The translations under genes were made by a program, and so were the position numbers. Under the pieces are notes generated by a model. It was not told where the DNA came from. It ran no database searches and was given only the letters and a program-made list of their open reading frames with translations. 64,000 nt of DNA. Source: Lachnospiraceae bacterium (GTDB lineage: Bacteria > Bacillota > Clostridia > Lachnospirales > Lachnospiraceae). Of this stretch, positions 17,264-25,524 are shown in pieces (position 1 is the stretch's first letter; each line of letters starts with the position of its first letter). The stretch lies in NCBI GenBank assembly GCA_902363665.1, contig CABJAW010000001.1, positions 124,001 to 188,000 of the forward strand. Direction: 5' to 3'.

Positions 17264-17887
17264 ATGAAAAACCCGCTTCACTATCAGCTTTCCGAATACG
17301 ACTGCGGCCCTACCTCCATGCTCAACGCGATCAGTTTTCTGTTTGAGCGCGAGGAAATCCCACCGGAAGTCATCCGCAACATCATGCTTTACAGCCTTGA
17401 CTGCTACAACAGCGAAGGCATCCAGGGAAAAAGCGGCACCTCCTGCGCTGCCATGACGTTTCTGACCAACTGGCTCAATTCTTTAAACAAGATCGGGCGG
17501 TTACCGGTAAGTGCCCAGCATCTGACCGCCGAACAGGTTTACCTGGGCGACGGAAGCCGCCTGAATCACGCGCTTGCCTGTGGCGGTGCTGTCATCGTCC
17601 GCCTCTATTTTGATGAGCCTCATTACATTCTGCTCACTGGACAGGACGGAGACAACATTCTCGCTTTCGACCCGTATTACGTCGAGAAGTCCTTTGATTT
17701 CGCTCCGGATATCCAGCTGTGCCCCGATCATCTGAAACAATACAACCGCATCGTTCCCTCACATTATTTTAACTGCGAGGGAACAACGATTTACGCGCTT
17801 GGCCCCACTGCCGGGCGGGAAGCAGTCATTTTATACAATACCACCACACGACTTACTGAGGAGAAAACGATCGAGTATTTCATCTAA
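17264..17887 (+). CDS. Standalone C39-like cysteine peptidase, paralogue 2
   Basis: The product has 207 residues, starting at the ATG after AAAGGAG. Catalytic positions match paralogue 1: Gln8, Cys14 in EYDCGPTS, His120 in PHYILLTG and Asp136 in LAFDPYY. The opening MKNPLHYQLSEYDCGP, the FLFEREEI helix and the SGTSCAA stretch are conserved. The C-terminal third is more divergent and contains a second variable Cys. No export signal or membrane helix is seen. The gene is divergent from the four-helix protein and operon 2, as paralogue 1 is divergent from operon 1. The strict conservation of the triad argues that both are active enzymes. Confidence 0.75.
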   Translation: MKNPLHYQLSEYDCGPTSMLNAISFLFEREEIPPEVIRNIMLYSLDCYNSEGIQGKSGTSCAAMTFLTNWLNSLNKIGRLPVSAQHLTAEQVYLGDGSRLNHALACGGAVIVRLYFDEPHYILLTGQDGDNILAFDPYYVEKSFDFAPDIQLCPDHLKQYNRIVPSHYFNCEGTTIYALGPTAGREAVILYNTTTRLTEEKTIEYFI

Positions 17888-17933
17888 CGCCCTGATTTGT
17901 ATGGCGCATCCTGGCGTATATTTGAACACAGAT

Positions 17934-17961
17934 CGCGAAGCGACTGCGAATGTCCGCTTTA
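17934..17961 (+). repeat. Family-2 intergenic repeat, partial copy
   Basis: GCGAAGCGACTGCGAATG followed by TCCGCTTTA matches the middle and end of the 50-bp family-2 consensus with a few changes. It lies 46 bases after the stop of peptidase gene 2. Confidence 0.55.
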
Positions 17962-18047
17962 CATTCCTGCAATCTGGCTGGCTCATAAAGAATCCTGCTC
18001 ACAGGTAATGTTTTTCTTATGAATTGCACACGCAGGACAGATTCCGT

Positions 18048-19148
18048 TCATCTCCGCACACACCGCAGCAGCTGCCGGAAGAGCCGCAGAAATGCCTTCC
18101 GTGACTGCTTATCCAGCCGGTAAAGTTCCCGCATCGCCACATGCAGGACTTTGACCGGCGTTTTCACGAGTTCATAAACGGTCTCGATCCTCGCGCTTTT
18201 GATCAGGCGGTACAGCGTCTCAACAAATGTCACTACCTGTTCGCGCGGCAGAGATTCGATCCATCCATTCAGTTCCCGCGATTTCTGGCTGCTTCCGCGG
18301 CAGACCTCCTTTCGATACACAAATTTTCCATTTCGGATTTTCCACTGCATCAGATCATGCTGTACAATTCCCGAGCGATAGCTGCAGACGACGCGGTAAC
18401 TCCGGTCATTCGAAAACAGCATGCCGATCAGGGACTGCTCCGGCACAATTTTGCAGAACCGTCCTTCAATCCTGTGAAATCCTGCTTTCTGGTAGAAGCT
18501 CTTCTGCATGCCCGGACCATCAAAACTATAAATTCTCCGAATATACTGCTGTACCGCTTCCGGTGCGTTCGCCGCCGCATACAATGCCAGCGTCCCCCCT
18601 TTTGAATGGCCCCCAAGCAGAAAATGCGGTGTTTTTCCCGAAGCTGCCAGATCACGCTTCACGTAGCGCGCAACTCCTTTGAGATAGGCAAGCGCCAGCC
18701 GCTGGGAAGGAACCGATTTCATATACGCCATATTGAAATCTTCTTTCCAGCCCACAAGTGTTTCATCCGTCCCCCGAAATGACAAAAAGATACTGGTCAC
18801 GCCAAGGAAAAATGTTACCGCAGCAAACTGCGTCTCCCGATCTGCATCGTGGTACTGCGTAAAATATCCAAACCGCAGTTTTCCATAGCGCCTGCTTCCA
18901 GACATCAGCGCAATGATCTTCCGATAATCTTCTCCGTAAACCGGGTCGGAAAACAGATGCTCTGCCGCCGGATACGAAAGAAGCTCCGCAAAACCGATCG
19001 TCCCGCCCCTCTCAAAACCCGGAACGATCCCATCCATCTTCAGATAAGAAAGATTAGAAAGCAGCAGAGCATCCACCTCAGAAAATGGATGCTCTTTGAA
19101 ACTTTTGTTCCTATATTCCCTCAGATAATTCATCAGGTTTGATTTCAT
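18048..19148 (-). CDS. Mbeg1-like (DUF2974) alpha/beta-hydrolase
   Basis: The product has 366 residues. I prefer ATG 19148 over the GTG at 19157 because AAGGTGA then serves as ribosome site. The protein has the lipase-like nucleophile elbow GHSKGG (180-185, Ser182), the oxyanion strand with LSFRGTDETLVGWKEDFNM (about 122-140), and a later SFDGPGM segment; this layout is that of Mbeg1-like DUF2974 proteins. The family is thought to hydrolyse esters but substrates are not established. A basic C-terminal tail (KQSRKAFLRLFRQLLRCVRR) may touch membranes. The gene starts 11 bases after ktrA, so it is probably part of the same transcript as the potassium-uptake genes. Confidence 0.8.
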   Translation of the reverse strand: MKSNLMNYLREYRNKSFKEHPFSEVDALLLSNLSYLKMDGIVPGFERGGTIGFAELLSYPAAEHLFSDPVYGEDYRKIIALMSGSRRYGKLRFGYFTQYHDADRETQFAAVTFFLGVTSIFLSFRGTDETLVGWKEDFNMAYMKSVPSQRLALAYLKGVARYVKRDLAASGKTPHFLLGGHSKGGTLALYAAANAPEAVQQYIRRIYSFDGPGMQKSFYQKAGFHRIEGRFCKIVPEQSLIGMLFSNDRSYRVVCSYRSGIVQHDLMQWKIRNGKFVYRKEVCRGSSQKSRELNGWIESLPREQVVTFVETLYRLIKSARIETVYELVKTPVKVLHVAMRELYRLDKQSRKAFLRLFRQLLRCVRR

Positions 19149-19159
19149 ACCCGTCACCT

Positions 19160-19807
19160 TCAGTCCTGAAACTGTTTTAATGCTTCATTCTCACCGACCA
19201 CGATCAGTACGGCATCCCCGTCCAGCCTGCGCTTCGGATCGATCGTTACTTCCAGCACATCCTTTTTACGGATGCCGATCACATTCAATCTATACTTTTC
19301 ACGGATCTGCAGCTCCTGCAGTGTATGGTTTTTCCATGCCGCGGGCACCTGCATCTCGACGAGACTGTATTTTGAGGAAAGTTCAATCCAGTCCGCAAAG
19401 TTATCCGCCACAATGTACTGCGCCACCCGTTTGCCCATCTCAGCCTCCGGATAGATCACCTTCGTCGCGCCTACACTGCGCAGGATTTTTTCATGCATCT
19501 CATTTTTCGCTTTCGCGAAAATCCGCGGAATCCCCATCTCATGGCACATCATCGTCGTCACAATGCTCGCTTCCAGACTTTCTGTCACCGCCACGATCGC
19601 GCCGTCAAGGTTCTTCATACCAAGATCTTTAAAAACATCCGGATCTTCCACATTCGCACAGATCGCATAGCTGACATCATCCGCGATGTCCTCGATCACT
19701 TCCGGATCCTTATCCACCACCACGACCTCACAGCCGCGGCTCTGCAGCGTCACTGCCACGCTTTTTCCGAAGCGGCCGGCACCAAAAACTACATATTGTT
19801 TTTTCAT
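19160..19807 (-). CDS. ktrA: KtrA/TrkA-type potassium channel gating subunit
   Basis: The protein has 215 residues from ATG 19807, preceded by AGGAGG; a GTG two codons earlier is less well placed. An N-terminal RCK domain has the nucleotide-binding GAGRFG loop (9-14) and acidic residues that read VVVDKDPEV at the end of strand 2. A C-terminal TrkA_C domain covers the last 80 residues. KtrA forms a cytoplasmic octameric ring that gates KtrB in response to ATP/ADP; c-di-AMP binds the C-domain in several Firmicutes. The c-di-AMP phosphodiesterase gene gdpP is elsewhere in this window. The partner channel gene lies 99 bases upstream. Confidence 0.9.
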   Translation of the reverse strand: MKKQYVVFGAGRFGKSVAVTLQSRGCEVVVVDKDPEVIEDIADDVSYAICANVEDPDVFKDLGMKNLDGAIVAVTESLEASIVTTMMCHEMGIPRIFAKAKNEMHEKILRSVGATKVIYPEAEMGKRVAQYIVADNFADWIELSSKYSLVEMQVPAAWKNHTLQELQIREKYRLNVIGIRKKDVLEVTIDPKRRLDGDAVLIVVGENEALKQFQD

Positions 19808-19841
19808 TTTCACCCCTCCTGCACTCTATTTTCCTGCTCAG

Positions 19842-19883
19842 GCCAAAGCAAATATCCGCACTCCGCTTTGCAGCTTGCCTGTT
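19842..19883 (-). repeat. Family-2 intergenic repeat, minus-strand copy
   Basis: On the minus strand AGGCAAGCTGCAAAGCGG followed by AGTGCGGATATTTGCTTTGG aligns with the family-2 consensus (about 70 percent by eye). It fills much of the ktrB-ktrA gap. Confidence 0.55.
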
Positions 19884-19906
19884 CCGGAGCAATCCTGCTT
19901 CCGTTA

Positions 19907-21313
19907 TTATCCAACCATGATCCGCTCCTCCGGCAGCTTTCGACCTTTGCCTCGTCTGCCCATCTTTCCGGCAAACAGAAATGCAAGCGTCACCGGACTT
20001 AAACGTCCCATGTACATTAACAGAATAATCACACACTTTCCGGCAGATGACAGAGACGGCGTCAGTCCTGCCGTCAGTCCGACCGTCCCTACCGCGGAAA
20101 CAACTTCATACAGCGCCTCAATCAGCCCGGTGTGCTCCATGATCAGGAGCGCCATTGTGCCAAGCAGCACCGCCGAAAATGAAACCGCCGCCACCGAAAA
20201 TCCCGTCCGGATATTGACCGGAAGAATTTTTCTGCGGAAGCACTCGGTATCCTCCGAACCCTTCAGTACCGACCAGCAGGTCGCAGCTAAAATTGCGATC
20301 GTCGTTGTCTTCACTCCGCCCGCCGTACCACCCGGACTGCCGCCGATAAACATCAGCATACAGGAAAGCAGCTGTGACTGCGGGAGAAAATGATCCTGCG
20401 GAATCGTAAAAAATCCAGCCGTACGTGTCGTCACCGCCTGAAACAGCGACGCGATCCATTTCTGCCCCGTCGTCATCGTCCCGAGTGTCCTCGGATTTGT
20501 GTATTCCATAGCAAAAATTGCGACTGTTCCAATAATCAGCAAAAAGCCGGTCATTGAAAGTGCCAGTTTCGTGTGCAGACGCATCTTCTGCAAAGCACGT
20601 CCAACCGGATACTCTTTTTTCCATATGCGCTTTGCCGTCAGCGTCAGATCCCTCCATACCAGAAAACCAAGACCACTGACGATGATCAGCAATATAGTGA
20701 CCAGGTTGATATAGGGATCTGCCTGATATCCCTCCAGGCTGTTTGCACCGAGGATATCAATCCCCGCATTGCAAAATGCAGAAACCGAGTGAAACACGCC
20801 ATACCACAGGCCGCGCAGTACGCCGTACTTTGGAATAAATGCAATTGCGTACAGCACCGCGCCGATCCCCTCCACCGCAAATGTCCCGTGCAGGACATAA
20901 CGCAGCATGGCCACCACGCCGCTCATCGTATGCAGATCATAGCTGTCCTGGATCATGACCCGGCTGCGGATCGTGATCTGTTTCTTCAGAATAAGAAAGG
21001 CGCCCATCGTGCATGCTATGATGCCGAGGCCGCCAAGCTGAATCAGAAGAAGCAGGATCAGCTTTCCGGCCAGCGTGAACTGCACCGCTGGAGTAATTGT
21101 CACAAGACCGGTCACACAGACCGCCGAACATGCCGTAAACAGCGCATCCAAAAAATTCAGCCATTTTCCATCCGCGTTGCAAAACGGCATGGAAAGCAAC
21201 AGGCCGCCCGCAAAGATCAGAATAGCAAAGCCTGCCACCATGATCTGCGAAGCCGTCATATGCGTACTGATCCGGTCTGTTGCCCGTTTCCATGCTTCTC
21301 TTCTTATTTTCAT
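19907..21313 (-). CDS. ktrB: KtrB/TrkH-type potassium uptake channel
   Basis: The protein has 468 residues with four M1-P-M2 repeats. The filter glycines are visible in the four pore loops: VCVTGLVTI (68-72 region), AFCNAGIDI, TTRTAGFF and VGTVGLT. Positively charged residues in the fourth repeat (YMGRLSPVT) match the Arg that controls gating in this family. The N-terminus is cytoplasmic and basic. It should form a homodimeric membrane channel with the KtrA ring. The gene begins 13 bases after the rlmB stop, suggesting read-through from the RNA-modification genes. Confidence 0.92.
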   Translation of the reverse strand: MKIRREAWKRATDRISTHMTASQIMVAGFAILIFAGGLLLSMPFCNADGKWLNFLDALFTACSAVCVTGLVTITPAVQFTLAGKLILLLLIQLGGLGIIACTMGAFLILKKQITIRSRVMIQDSYDLHTMSGVVAMLRYVLHGTFAVEGIGAVLYAIAFIPKYGVLRGLWYGVFHSVSAFCNAGIDILGANSLEGYQADPYINLVTILLIIVSGLGFLVWRDLTLTAKRIWKKEYPVGRALQKMRLHTKLALSMTGFLLIIGTVAIFAMEYTNPRTLGTMTTGQKWIASLFQAVTTRTAGFFTIPQDHFLPQSQLLSCMLMFIGGSPGGTAGGVKTTTIAILAATCWSVLKGSEDTECFRRKILPVNIRTGFSVAAVSFSAVLLGTMALLIMEHTGLIEALYEVVSAVGTVGLTAGLTPSLSSAGKCVIILLMYMGRLSPVTLAFLFAGKMGRRGKGRKLPEERIMVG

Positions 21314-21326
21314 TTTTGTTTCCTTA

Positions 21327-22346
21327 TCACAGATTCATCCGCTGACGCACGATCTCGTATGCAAGCACACCTGCCGCAACCGACGCATTCAGTGAATCGA
21401 TGTCTCCTTTCATCGGAATCGAAGCCGTAAAATCACATTTTTCCTTTACCAGACGACTTACGCCCTCTCCTTCGTTTCCAATCACAAGTCCGATCGGTCC
21501 GGTCAGATTCTGGCGGTACATCACATCTCCATCCATATCTGCACAAACAAACCAGATCCCCTCTTTTTTCAGTTCCTCGATCGTTGCACTGATGTTCGTC
21601 ACACGTGCCACCGGCGTATAGTTCAGCGCTCCGGCTGAGGTACGTGCCACCGTTGCCGTAAGTCCGACTGCCCTGCGCTTCGGAATGATCACGCCGTGCG
21701 CCCCTGCAAGATTTGCCGTACGGATGATGGCACCCAGGTTATGCGGATCCTCAATATCATCAAGCAAAATCAAAAACGGCGGTTCACCCTTTTCCTTTGC
21801 CTTTGCCAGAATGTCTTCTACTTCCGCATACTCATAAGCAGCCGTATAGGCAATGACACCCTGATGCACGCCGGTCGGTGAAATCTGATCCAGACGGTCA
21901 CGGCTCACAAAATCAACTACCGTGCCATGCTTCTTCGCTTCACGGCGGATCGTCTGCATTGGTCCGTCCTGGCTTCCATCCTGGATCAGCAGCCGGTCGA
22001 TCGTTTTTCCGGAACGGAATGCCTCAAGCACTGCGTTTCTTCCCTCTACGATACGGCTATCCTCCTGTTGCTCTTCAGTCTGTGCATAACCGGCAGTCTC
22101 TGCTCTTTCCTGACGTGCGTATGGACGGCGCTCTTCGCGGCGGCGGTCTGTGGCGCCGTAGCCTCTGCCACGATCATCCCGGCGGCGGTCCGTGGCACTG
22201 TAGCTTCTGCCGTTTTCTTCTCTGTATCCGCTCTGCCTTCCGCGGTTTCCACTGCGGCGCTCTCCACGGCCATATCCACTCTCTATACCGCGCCGACGAT
22301 TTGCTCCGTCGCCTCGCGCCGAATTTTCTCTGTCATTTCTTCTCAT
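21327..22346 (-). CDS. rlmB: RlmB-type 23S rRNA 2'-O-methyltransferase with Arg/Gly-rich N-terminal tail
   Basis: The protein has 339 residues. The C-terminal 240 form a SpoU/RlmB enzyme: substrate-binding domain from VEGRNAVLEAF (100), then the knotted methyltransferase motifs DPHNLGAIIRTA, LVIGNEGEGVS and SLNASVAAGVL. RlmB methylates the ribose of G2251 in the peptidyl-transferase centre. The first 97 residues are instead low-complexity, dominated by Arg, Gly, Ser and acidic residues. They include an internal duplication (ATDRRRDDR at 51-59, ATDRRREER at 65-73). The tail is probably disordered and RNA-binding. Gene order cysS-mrnC-rlmB is the standard Firmicutes one. Confidence 0.92.
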   Translation of the reverse strand: MRRNDRENSARGDGANRRRGIESGYGRGERRSGNRGRQSGYREENGRSYSATDRRRDDRGRGYGATDRRREERRPYARQERAETAGYAQTEEQQEDSRIVEGRNAVLEAFRSGKTIDRLLIQDGSQDGPMQTIRREAKKHGTVVDFVSRDRLDQISPTGVHQGVIAYTAAYEYAEVEDILAKAKEKGEPPFLILLDDIEDPHNLGAIIRTANLAGAHGVIIPKRRAVGLTATVARTSAGALNYTPVARVTNISATIEELKKEGIWFVCADMDGDVMYRQNLTGPIGLVIGNEGEGVSRLVKEKCDFTASIPMKGDIDSLNASVAAGVLAYEIVRQRMNL

Positions 22347-22465
22347 TTTTTTCTGTCCCTCTCATTTCAGAGCCTGTATCATAGTAAATCAGCCATTCAC
22401 GCCCTGGCGCTGCCTGTTTACTTCTTTTTGCTCTGCACCATCTGTTTTTCGTTTCCTGCGCATCT

Positions 22466-22493
22466 GAATCAAAGCGAATATCCACAATCCGCC
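22466..22493 (-). repeat. Family-2 intergenic repeat, minus-strand copy
   Basis: On the minus strand GGCGGATTGTGGATATTCGC followed by TTTGATTC matches the core of the family-2 consensus. It lies in the mrnC-rlmB gap of 219 bases. Confidence 0.55.
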
Positions 22494-22565
22494 TCACCAT
22501 TTGTCAGCTTATAAGGAATCTCCCGCAGCGTCCTTCTCTGTCCGGCGCGGTTCAGTTCCACCATG

Positions 22566-23024
22566 CTATGCCTGATTTGGCACTTTCAGCCCACAGACCT
22601 GCTCCATGCCTCTGCGGATCAGCTTCTGCATCCTGTCAAATTCCCGGTTCAGATACAGATAGCCCATCACCGCTTCAAATCCGGTTGCTTCCAGATATTC
22701 GCCGAGGCTTGCATTTTTCGCTTTGGTATGCGGCTTGGAATTTCGTCCTCTGCGGTAGACCGCCGCTTCCTCTTCAGTAAGCTCCGGAAGAAGCAGCTGA
22801 ATCATCTTCGCCTGAGTCTGTGCTTTTACACAGGCGGTCACCTTCTGATGAAGCTTCTGCGTCTGCATATTTGACCGTTTCACATAGATCGAGCGCACGA
22901 CCATTTCATACGCTGCATCCCCGATATACGCAAGCGTCAGCGGGGAATACAGCTTCCAGTCCTTCTCCGGCAGGTGAAATGCCTCATCCACGCTGTCTTC
23001 AAAGGATCTTATGCTCTTTTCCAT
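22566..23024 (-). CDS. mrnC: Mini-ribonuclease III
   Basis: The protein has 152 residues. It has the RNase III catalytic core without a double-stranded-RNA-binding domain, as in Mini-III. The signature TLAYIGDAAYE includes the catalytic Asp36. The downstream helix with RNSKPHTKAKNAS and the EAVMGYLYL segment carry the second acidic site. Mini-III processes the ends of 23S rRNA precursor, using ribosomal protein L3 as cofactor in Bacillus. The gene starts 16 bases inside the end of cysS, so it is translationally coupled to it. Confidence 0.92.
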   Translation of the reverse strand: MEKSIRSFEDSVDEAFHLPEKDWKLYSPLTLAYIGDAAYEMVVRSIYVKRSNMQTQKLHQKVTACVKAQTQAKMIQLLLPELTEEEAAVYRRGRNSKPHTKAKNASLGEYLEATGFEAVMGYLYLNREFDRMQKLIRRGMEQVCGLKVPNQA

Positions 23025-24412
23025 TTTACTCCTTCTCTCGTGTCGAGAAGTGTGATTCCTTTTTCGAGAAGTTCATTTCGGATCTCGTCCGCGCGTGCAA
23101 AGTTCTTTGCCTTGCGCGCCGCCTGGCGCTCCTCGATCAGCTTCTCAATCTCCGTATCCAGAAGCTCTTCTTTCACTTCTGCAATGATGCCAAGTACATC
23201 GCACAGACGCACAATCTCATCATGAAGAAGGGCAATAAATGCTTTTGTCGCACCGGCCGCATGACTGTTTGCAAATTTTACCAGCTCAAACACTGCCGCG
23301 ATCGCATCGGCTGTATTGAAATCATCGTCCATTGCCTCTTCAAATTTCTTCCGGTACTCGGTCACTGCCTGTACATCCTGCTTTTCCTGCCCGGTCATTT
23401 CACCCTCCGGCGCACTCTCCATCAGGAAGCTTAAATTGGAAACCGCATTGCGGATACGCTCCAGCGCATTTTTAGAAGACTCCATCAGCTCTGCACTGAA
23501 ATTCAGCGGACTTCTGTAATGGGCATTCAGCATGAAGAAACGAAGCACCTGAAGATCGTATTTCTCAGAGATCTCGCGCACGGTAAAGAAATTGCCGAGA
23601 GACTTGGACATCTTGCGGTTGTCAATGTTCAGGAATGCATTGTGCATCCAGTATTTCGAAAAAATCTTTCCGTTGCAGCACTCGCTCTGTGCAATCTCAT
23701 TTTCATGATGCGGGAAGATCAGATCTTCTCCTCCTGCATGGATATCAATCTGCTCCCCAAGATATTTTTTCGACATCACAGAGCACTCAATATGCCAGCC
23801 CGGACGTCCATCACTCCACGGTGACGGCCAGGACGGCTCCCCCTCTTTTTTCGGTTTCCAGAGCACGAAATCAAGCGGATCTTCCTTCTGATCCTCTCCG
23901 GTTACAAGCAGAGAACGGTTGCCTGCTCTCAGGTCATCCAGATTTTTGTGGGAAAGTTTTCCGTAATCCCTGAAACGACGGGTACGGAAATAAACGGTGC
24001 CATTTACGTTGTAGGCATAACCTTTTTCGATCAGCGTCTCGATCATATCAATCATGCCGTCGATCTCCTGCGTCGCCAGCGGATGCGTCGTCGCCGGTTT
24101 TACATTCATGCCCTCCATGTCTTTTTTGCATTCTTTGATGTAGCGCTCGGAGATCTCCTGTGCGCTCACACCTTCTTCATTTGCCTTTGCAATGATCTTG
24201 TCATCCACATCCGTAAAGTTGGATACGTAATTGACCTCATAGCCACTATATTCCATATAACGGCGCACCGTATCAAATACGATCATCGGACGGGCATTTC
24301 CGATATGGATAAAATTGTAAACGGTCGGACCGCACACATACATCCGTACCTTTCCCGGCTCAAGCGGGACAAATTCTTCTTTCCGTTTTGTCTCTGTATT
24401 AAAAATTCTCAT
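23009..24412 (-). CDS. cysS: Cysteinyl-tRNA synthetase
   Basis: The class I enzyme has 467 residues. The HIGH motif appears as FIHIGNARP and the second signature as KMSKSLG. The zinc site Cys are in [20 protein letters not shown] and the [10 protein letters not shown] region. The C-terminal DALR-type and terminal helical domains are complete. It charges tRNA-Cys with cysteine. A promoter with TTGACA-N17-TAGACT lies 51-79 bases upstream. I find no T-box leader. The mrnC gene overlaps its 3' end. Confidence 0.95.
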   Translation of the reverse strand: MRIFNTETKRKEEFVPLEPGKVRMYVCGPTVYNFIHIGNARPMIVFDTVRRYMEYSGYEVNYVSNFTDVDDKIIAKANEEGVSAQEISERYIKECKKDMEGMNVKPATTHPLATQEIDGMIDMIETLIEKGYAYNVNGTVYFRTRRFRDYGKLSHKNLDDLRAGNRSLLVTGEDQKEDPLDFVLWKPKKEGEPSWPSPWSDGRPGWHIECSVMSKKYLGEQIDIHAGGEDLIFPHHENEIAQSECCNGKIFSKYWMHNAFLNIDNRKMSKSLGNFFTVREISEKYDLQVLRFFMLNAHYRSPLNFSAELMESSKNALERIRNAVSNLSFLMESAPEGEMTGQEKQDVQAVTEYRKKFEEAMDDDFNTADAIAAVFELVKFANSHAAGATKAFIALLHDEIVRLCDVLGIIAEVKEELLDTEIEKLIEERQAARKAKNFARADEIRNELLEKGITLLDTREGVKWKRA

Positions 24413-24462
24413 CTTCTTACTTACAGTCCTTTCCTTTTGGCGTATGCCGCCAATACACGTCT

Positions 24463-24491
24463 AGTCTAAGCAAAACCCCTGTCTTTGTCAA
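24463..24491 (-). promoter_or_regulatory. Promoter of cysS-mrnC
   Basis: Minus strand: TTGACA (24486-24491), 17-base spacer, TAGACT (24463-24468). A small hairpin TTGGCG-GCATA-CGCCAA lies in the leader (around 24437-24453). Confidence 0.75.
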
Positions 24492-24502
24492 TCCTTTTTG
24501 TT

Positions 24503-24638
24503 CTCGTTCAGATCCAGGTAAAATTTTACAAGACGGCCGTAAAATGCCTGCGTTTTTAATGGCGCTTGTCGCATTTTATTTGGCGGATACGCCACACCGA
24601 CGAAATGCGCAGTATTTTGGAGGCAGGCTCTGAACAGT
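24503..24638 (+). repeat. 138-bp dispersed structured element, divergent copy C
   Basis: The 34-base core, ATTTGGCGGATACGCCACAC with its flanks (24573-24606), is identical to copies A and B. The outer parts are diverged, yet the hairpins persist. The third stem pairs AAATGC with GTATTT and the inner one AAAATGC with GCGTTTT through G-T pairs. The long stem keeps ACAAG opposite CTTGT. The right end CTCTGAACAGTG lies 14 bases beyond the ispF stop. This copy is upstream of the cysS promoter. Confidence 0.75.
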
Positions 24639-24651
24639 GCTTTACGGCACT

Positions 24652-25209
24652 TTACGCTTCTCCCCCGCTGCGCGCACAGCCGCCGCAGCCCGGGCAGCCG
24701 GTGTCTGTATACATCCTGGAGTCTGCCACCGCATCCATCAGCGGCTGCAGCAGACACACTGCCTGCGCCGAGATTCCCTCTCCGCTTCCGGTAAATCCAA
24801 GTCCTTCTTCCGTCGTTGCCTTGATATTGACACGGTCTCCGGTCAACCCAAGTGCTGATGCCACATTTTTTTTCATCTCTTCCATATAAGGAAGCAGCTT
24901 CGGCCGCTGTGCGATGATCGTTGCATCAATATTTTCAATAACAAAACAGTGCTCGTCCAGAAGTTTTTTTACTTCTTTGAGCAGCTTCATACTCGATGCC
25001 CCCTCATATGCCGGGTCGGTATCCGGAAAATGTTTTCCGATATCGCCAAGCGCCGCCGCACCGAGCAGTGCATCCATGATCGCATGCAGCGCTACATCTG
25101 CATCCGAATGGCCAAGCAGTCCCTTTTCATATGGTATTTCCACTCCGCAGAGAATTAATTTTCTTCCTTCTACCAGCCGGTGTACGTCGTATCCCATTCC
25201 GATTCGCAT
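24652..25209 (-). CDS. ispF: 2-C-methyl-D-erythritol 2,4-cyclodiphosphate synthase with Cys-rich tail
   Basis: The protein has 185 residues; the usual length is near 158. Zinc ligands Asp8, His10 and His42 are present ([17 protein letters not shown]), as are the GHSDADV and [14 protein letters not shown] motifs. IspF makes the cyclodiphosphate in the methylerythritol route to isoprenoids and works as a trimer. After the normal end an extra stretch of roughly 27 residues finishes with [14 protein letters not shown], a CxxCxxC arrangement not part of the fold. The right arm of a dispersed repeat begins just past the stop codon, so the tail may have arisen by 3'-end change. Confidence 0.92.
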   Translation of the reverse strand: MRIGMGYDVHRLVEGRKLILCGVEIPYEKGLLGHSDADVALHAIMDALLGAAALGDIGKHFPDTDPAYEGASSMKLLKEVKKLLDEHCFVIENIDATIIAQRPKLLPYMEEMKKNVASALGLTGDRVNIKATTEEGLGFTGSGEGISAQAVCLLQPLMDAVADSRMYTDTGCPGCGGCARSGGEA

Positions 25210-25249
25210 TTTCTGCCGCCTTTCTTATTTTATTTTTTCAGGTAACACA

Positions 25250-25277
25250 AAAGCCCGCAAATTGAATTGCGGGCTTT
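25250..25277 (-). terminator. Terminator of the tRNA-Val/tRNA-Met operon
   Basis: Arms AAAGCCCGCAA and TTGCGGGCTTT form a perfect 11-bp stem with a 6-base loop, followed by TTTT on the minus strand. Confidence 0.85.
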
Positions 25278-25281
25278 GCAG

Positions 25282-25355
25282 TAGCGGAAGGGAGATTCGA
25301 ACTCTCGACACTACGGGTATGAACCGTATGCTCTAGCCAACTGAGCTATTCCGCC
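25282..25355 (-). tRNA. tRNA-Met (anticodon CAT, elongator type)
   Basis: The 74-nt cloverleaf has acceptor GGCGGAA/TTCCGCT (first pair G-T), anticodon loop TTCATAC between TACGG and CCGTA, and T-arm GAGTTCGAATCTC. The D-loop GTTGGCTAGAG is typical of elongator tRNA-Met; an Ile tRNA with lysidine would also read CAT and cannot be fully excluded. Confidence 0.88.
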
Positions 25356-25370
25356 ATATTTGGTTTTTCA

Positions 25371-25443
25371 TGGGGCCTATAGGGCTCGAACCTATGACCC
25401 TCTGCTTGTAAGGCAGATGCTCTCCCAGCTGAGCTAAGACCCC
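25371..25443 (-). tRNA. tRNA-Val (anticodon TAC)
   Basis: The 73-nt cloverleaf has acceptor GGGGTCT/AGGCCCC with one mismatch-tolerant pair, anticodon loop CTTACAA between TCTGC and GCAGA, and T-arm TAGGTTCGAGCCCTA. It is first in the two-tRNA operon, 15 bases before tRNA-Met. Confidence 0.95.
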
Positions 25444-25446
25444 ATG

Positions 25447-25493
25447 TGAAGCAAGTTGTTCGTTTCATTTTTTGTTTCCCTCAACTTGCTTCA
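25447..25493 (-). other. Leader hairpin of the tRNA operon
   Basis: GAAGCAAGTT and AACTTGCTTC form a stem of at least 10 bp between the promoter and tRNA-Val. It probably guides 5' processing. Confidence 0.6.
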
Positions 25494-25495
25494 TC

Positions 25496-25524
25496 ATTAT
25501 AGTATGAATTGTAGCAATTGTCAA
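25496..25524 (-). promoter_or_regulatory. Perfect-consensus promoter of the tRNA operon
   Basis: Minus strand: TTGACA (25519-25524), exactly 17 bases, TATAAT (25496-25501). The -35 box overlaps the last codons of the PAP2 gene. Confidence 0.9.

Noticed and set aside
7182..17887. Bacteriocin export or maturation locus
   Set aside because: The C39-like proteins have no exporter domain, the ABC systems are importers with binding proteins, and I find no small double-glycine precursor gene.
24413..24502. T-box leader upstream of cysS
   Set aside because: The leader is only about 50 bases and no T-box sequence is visible.
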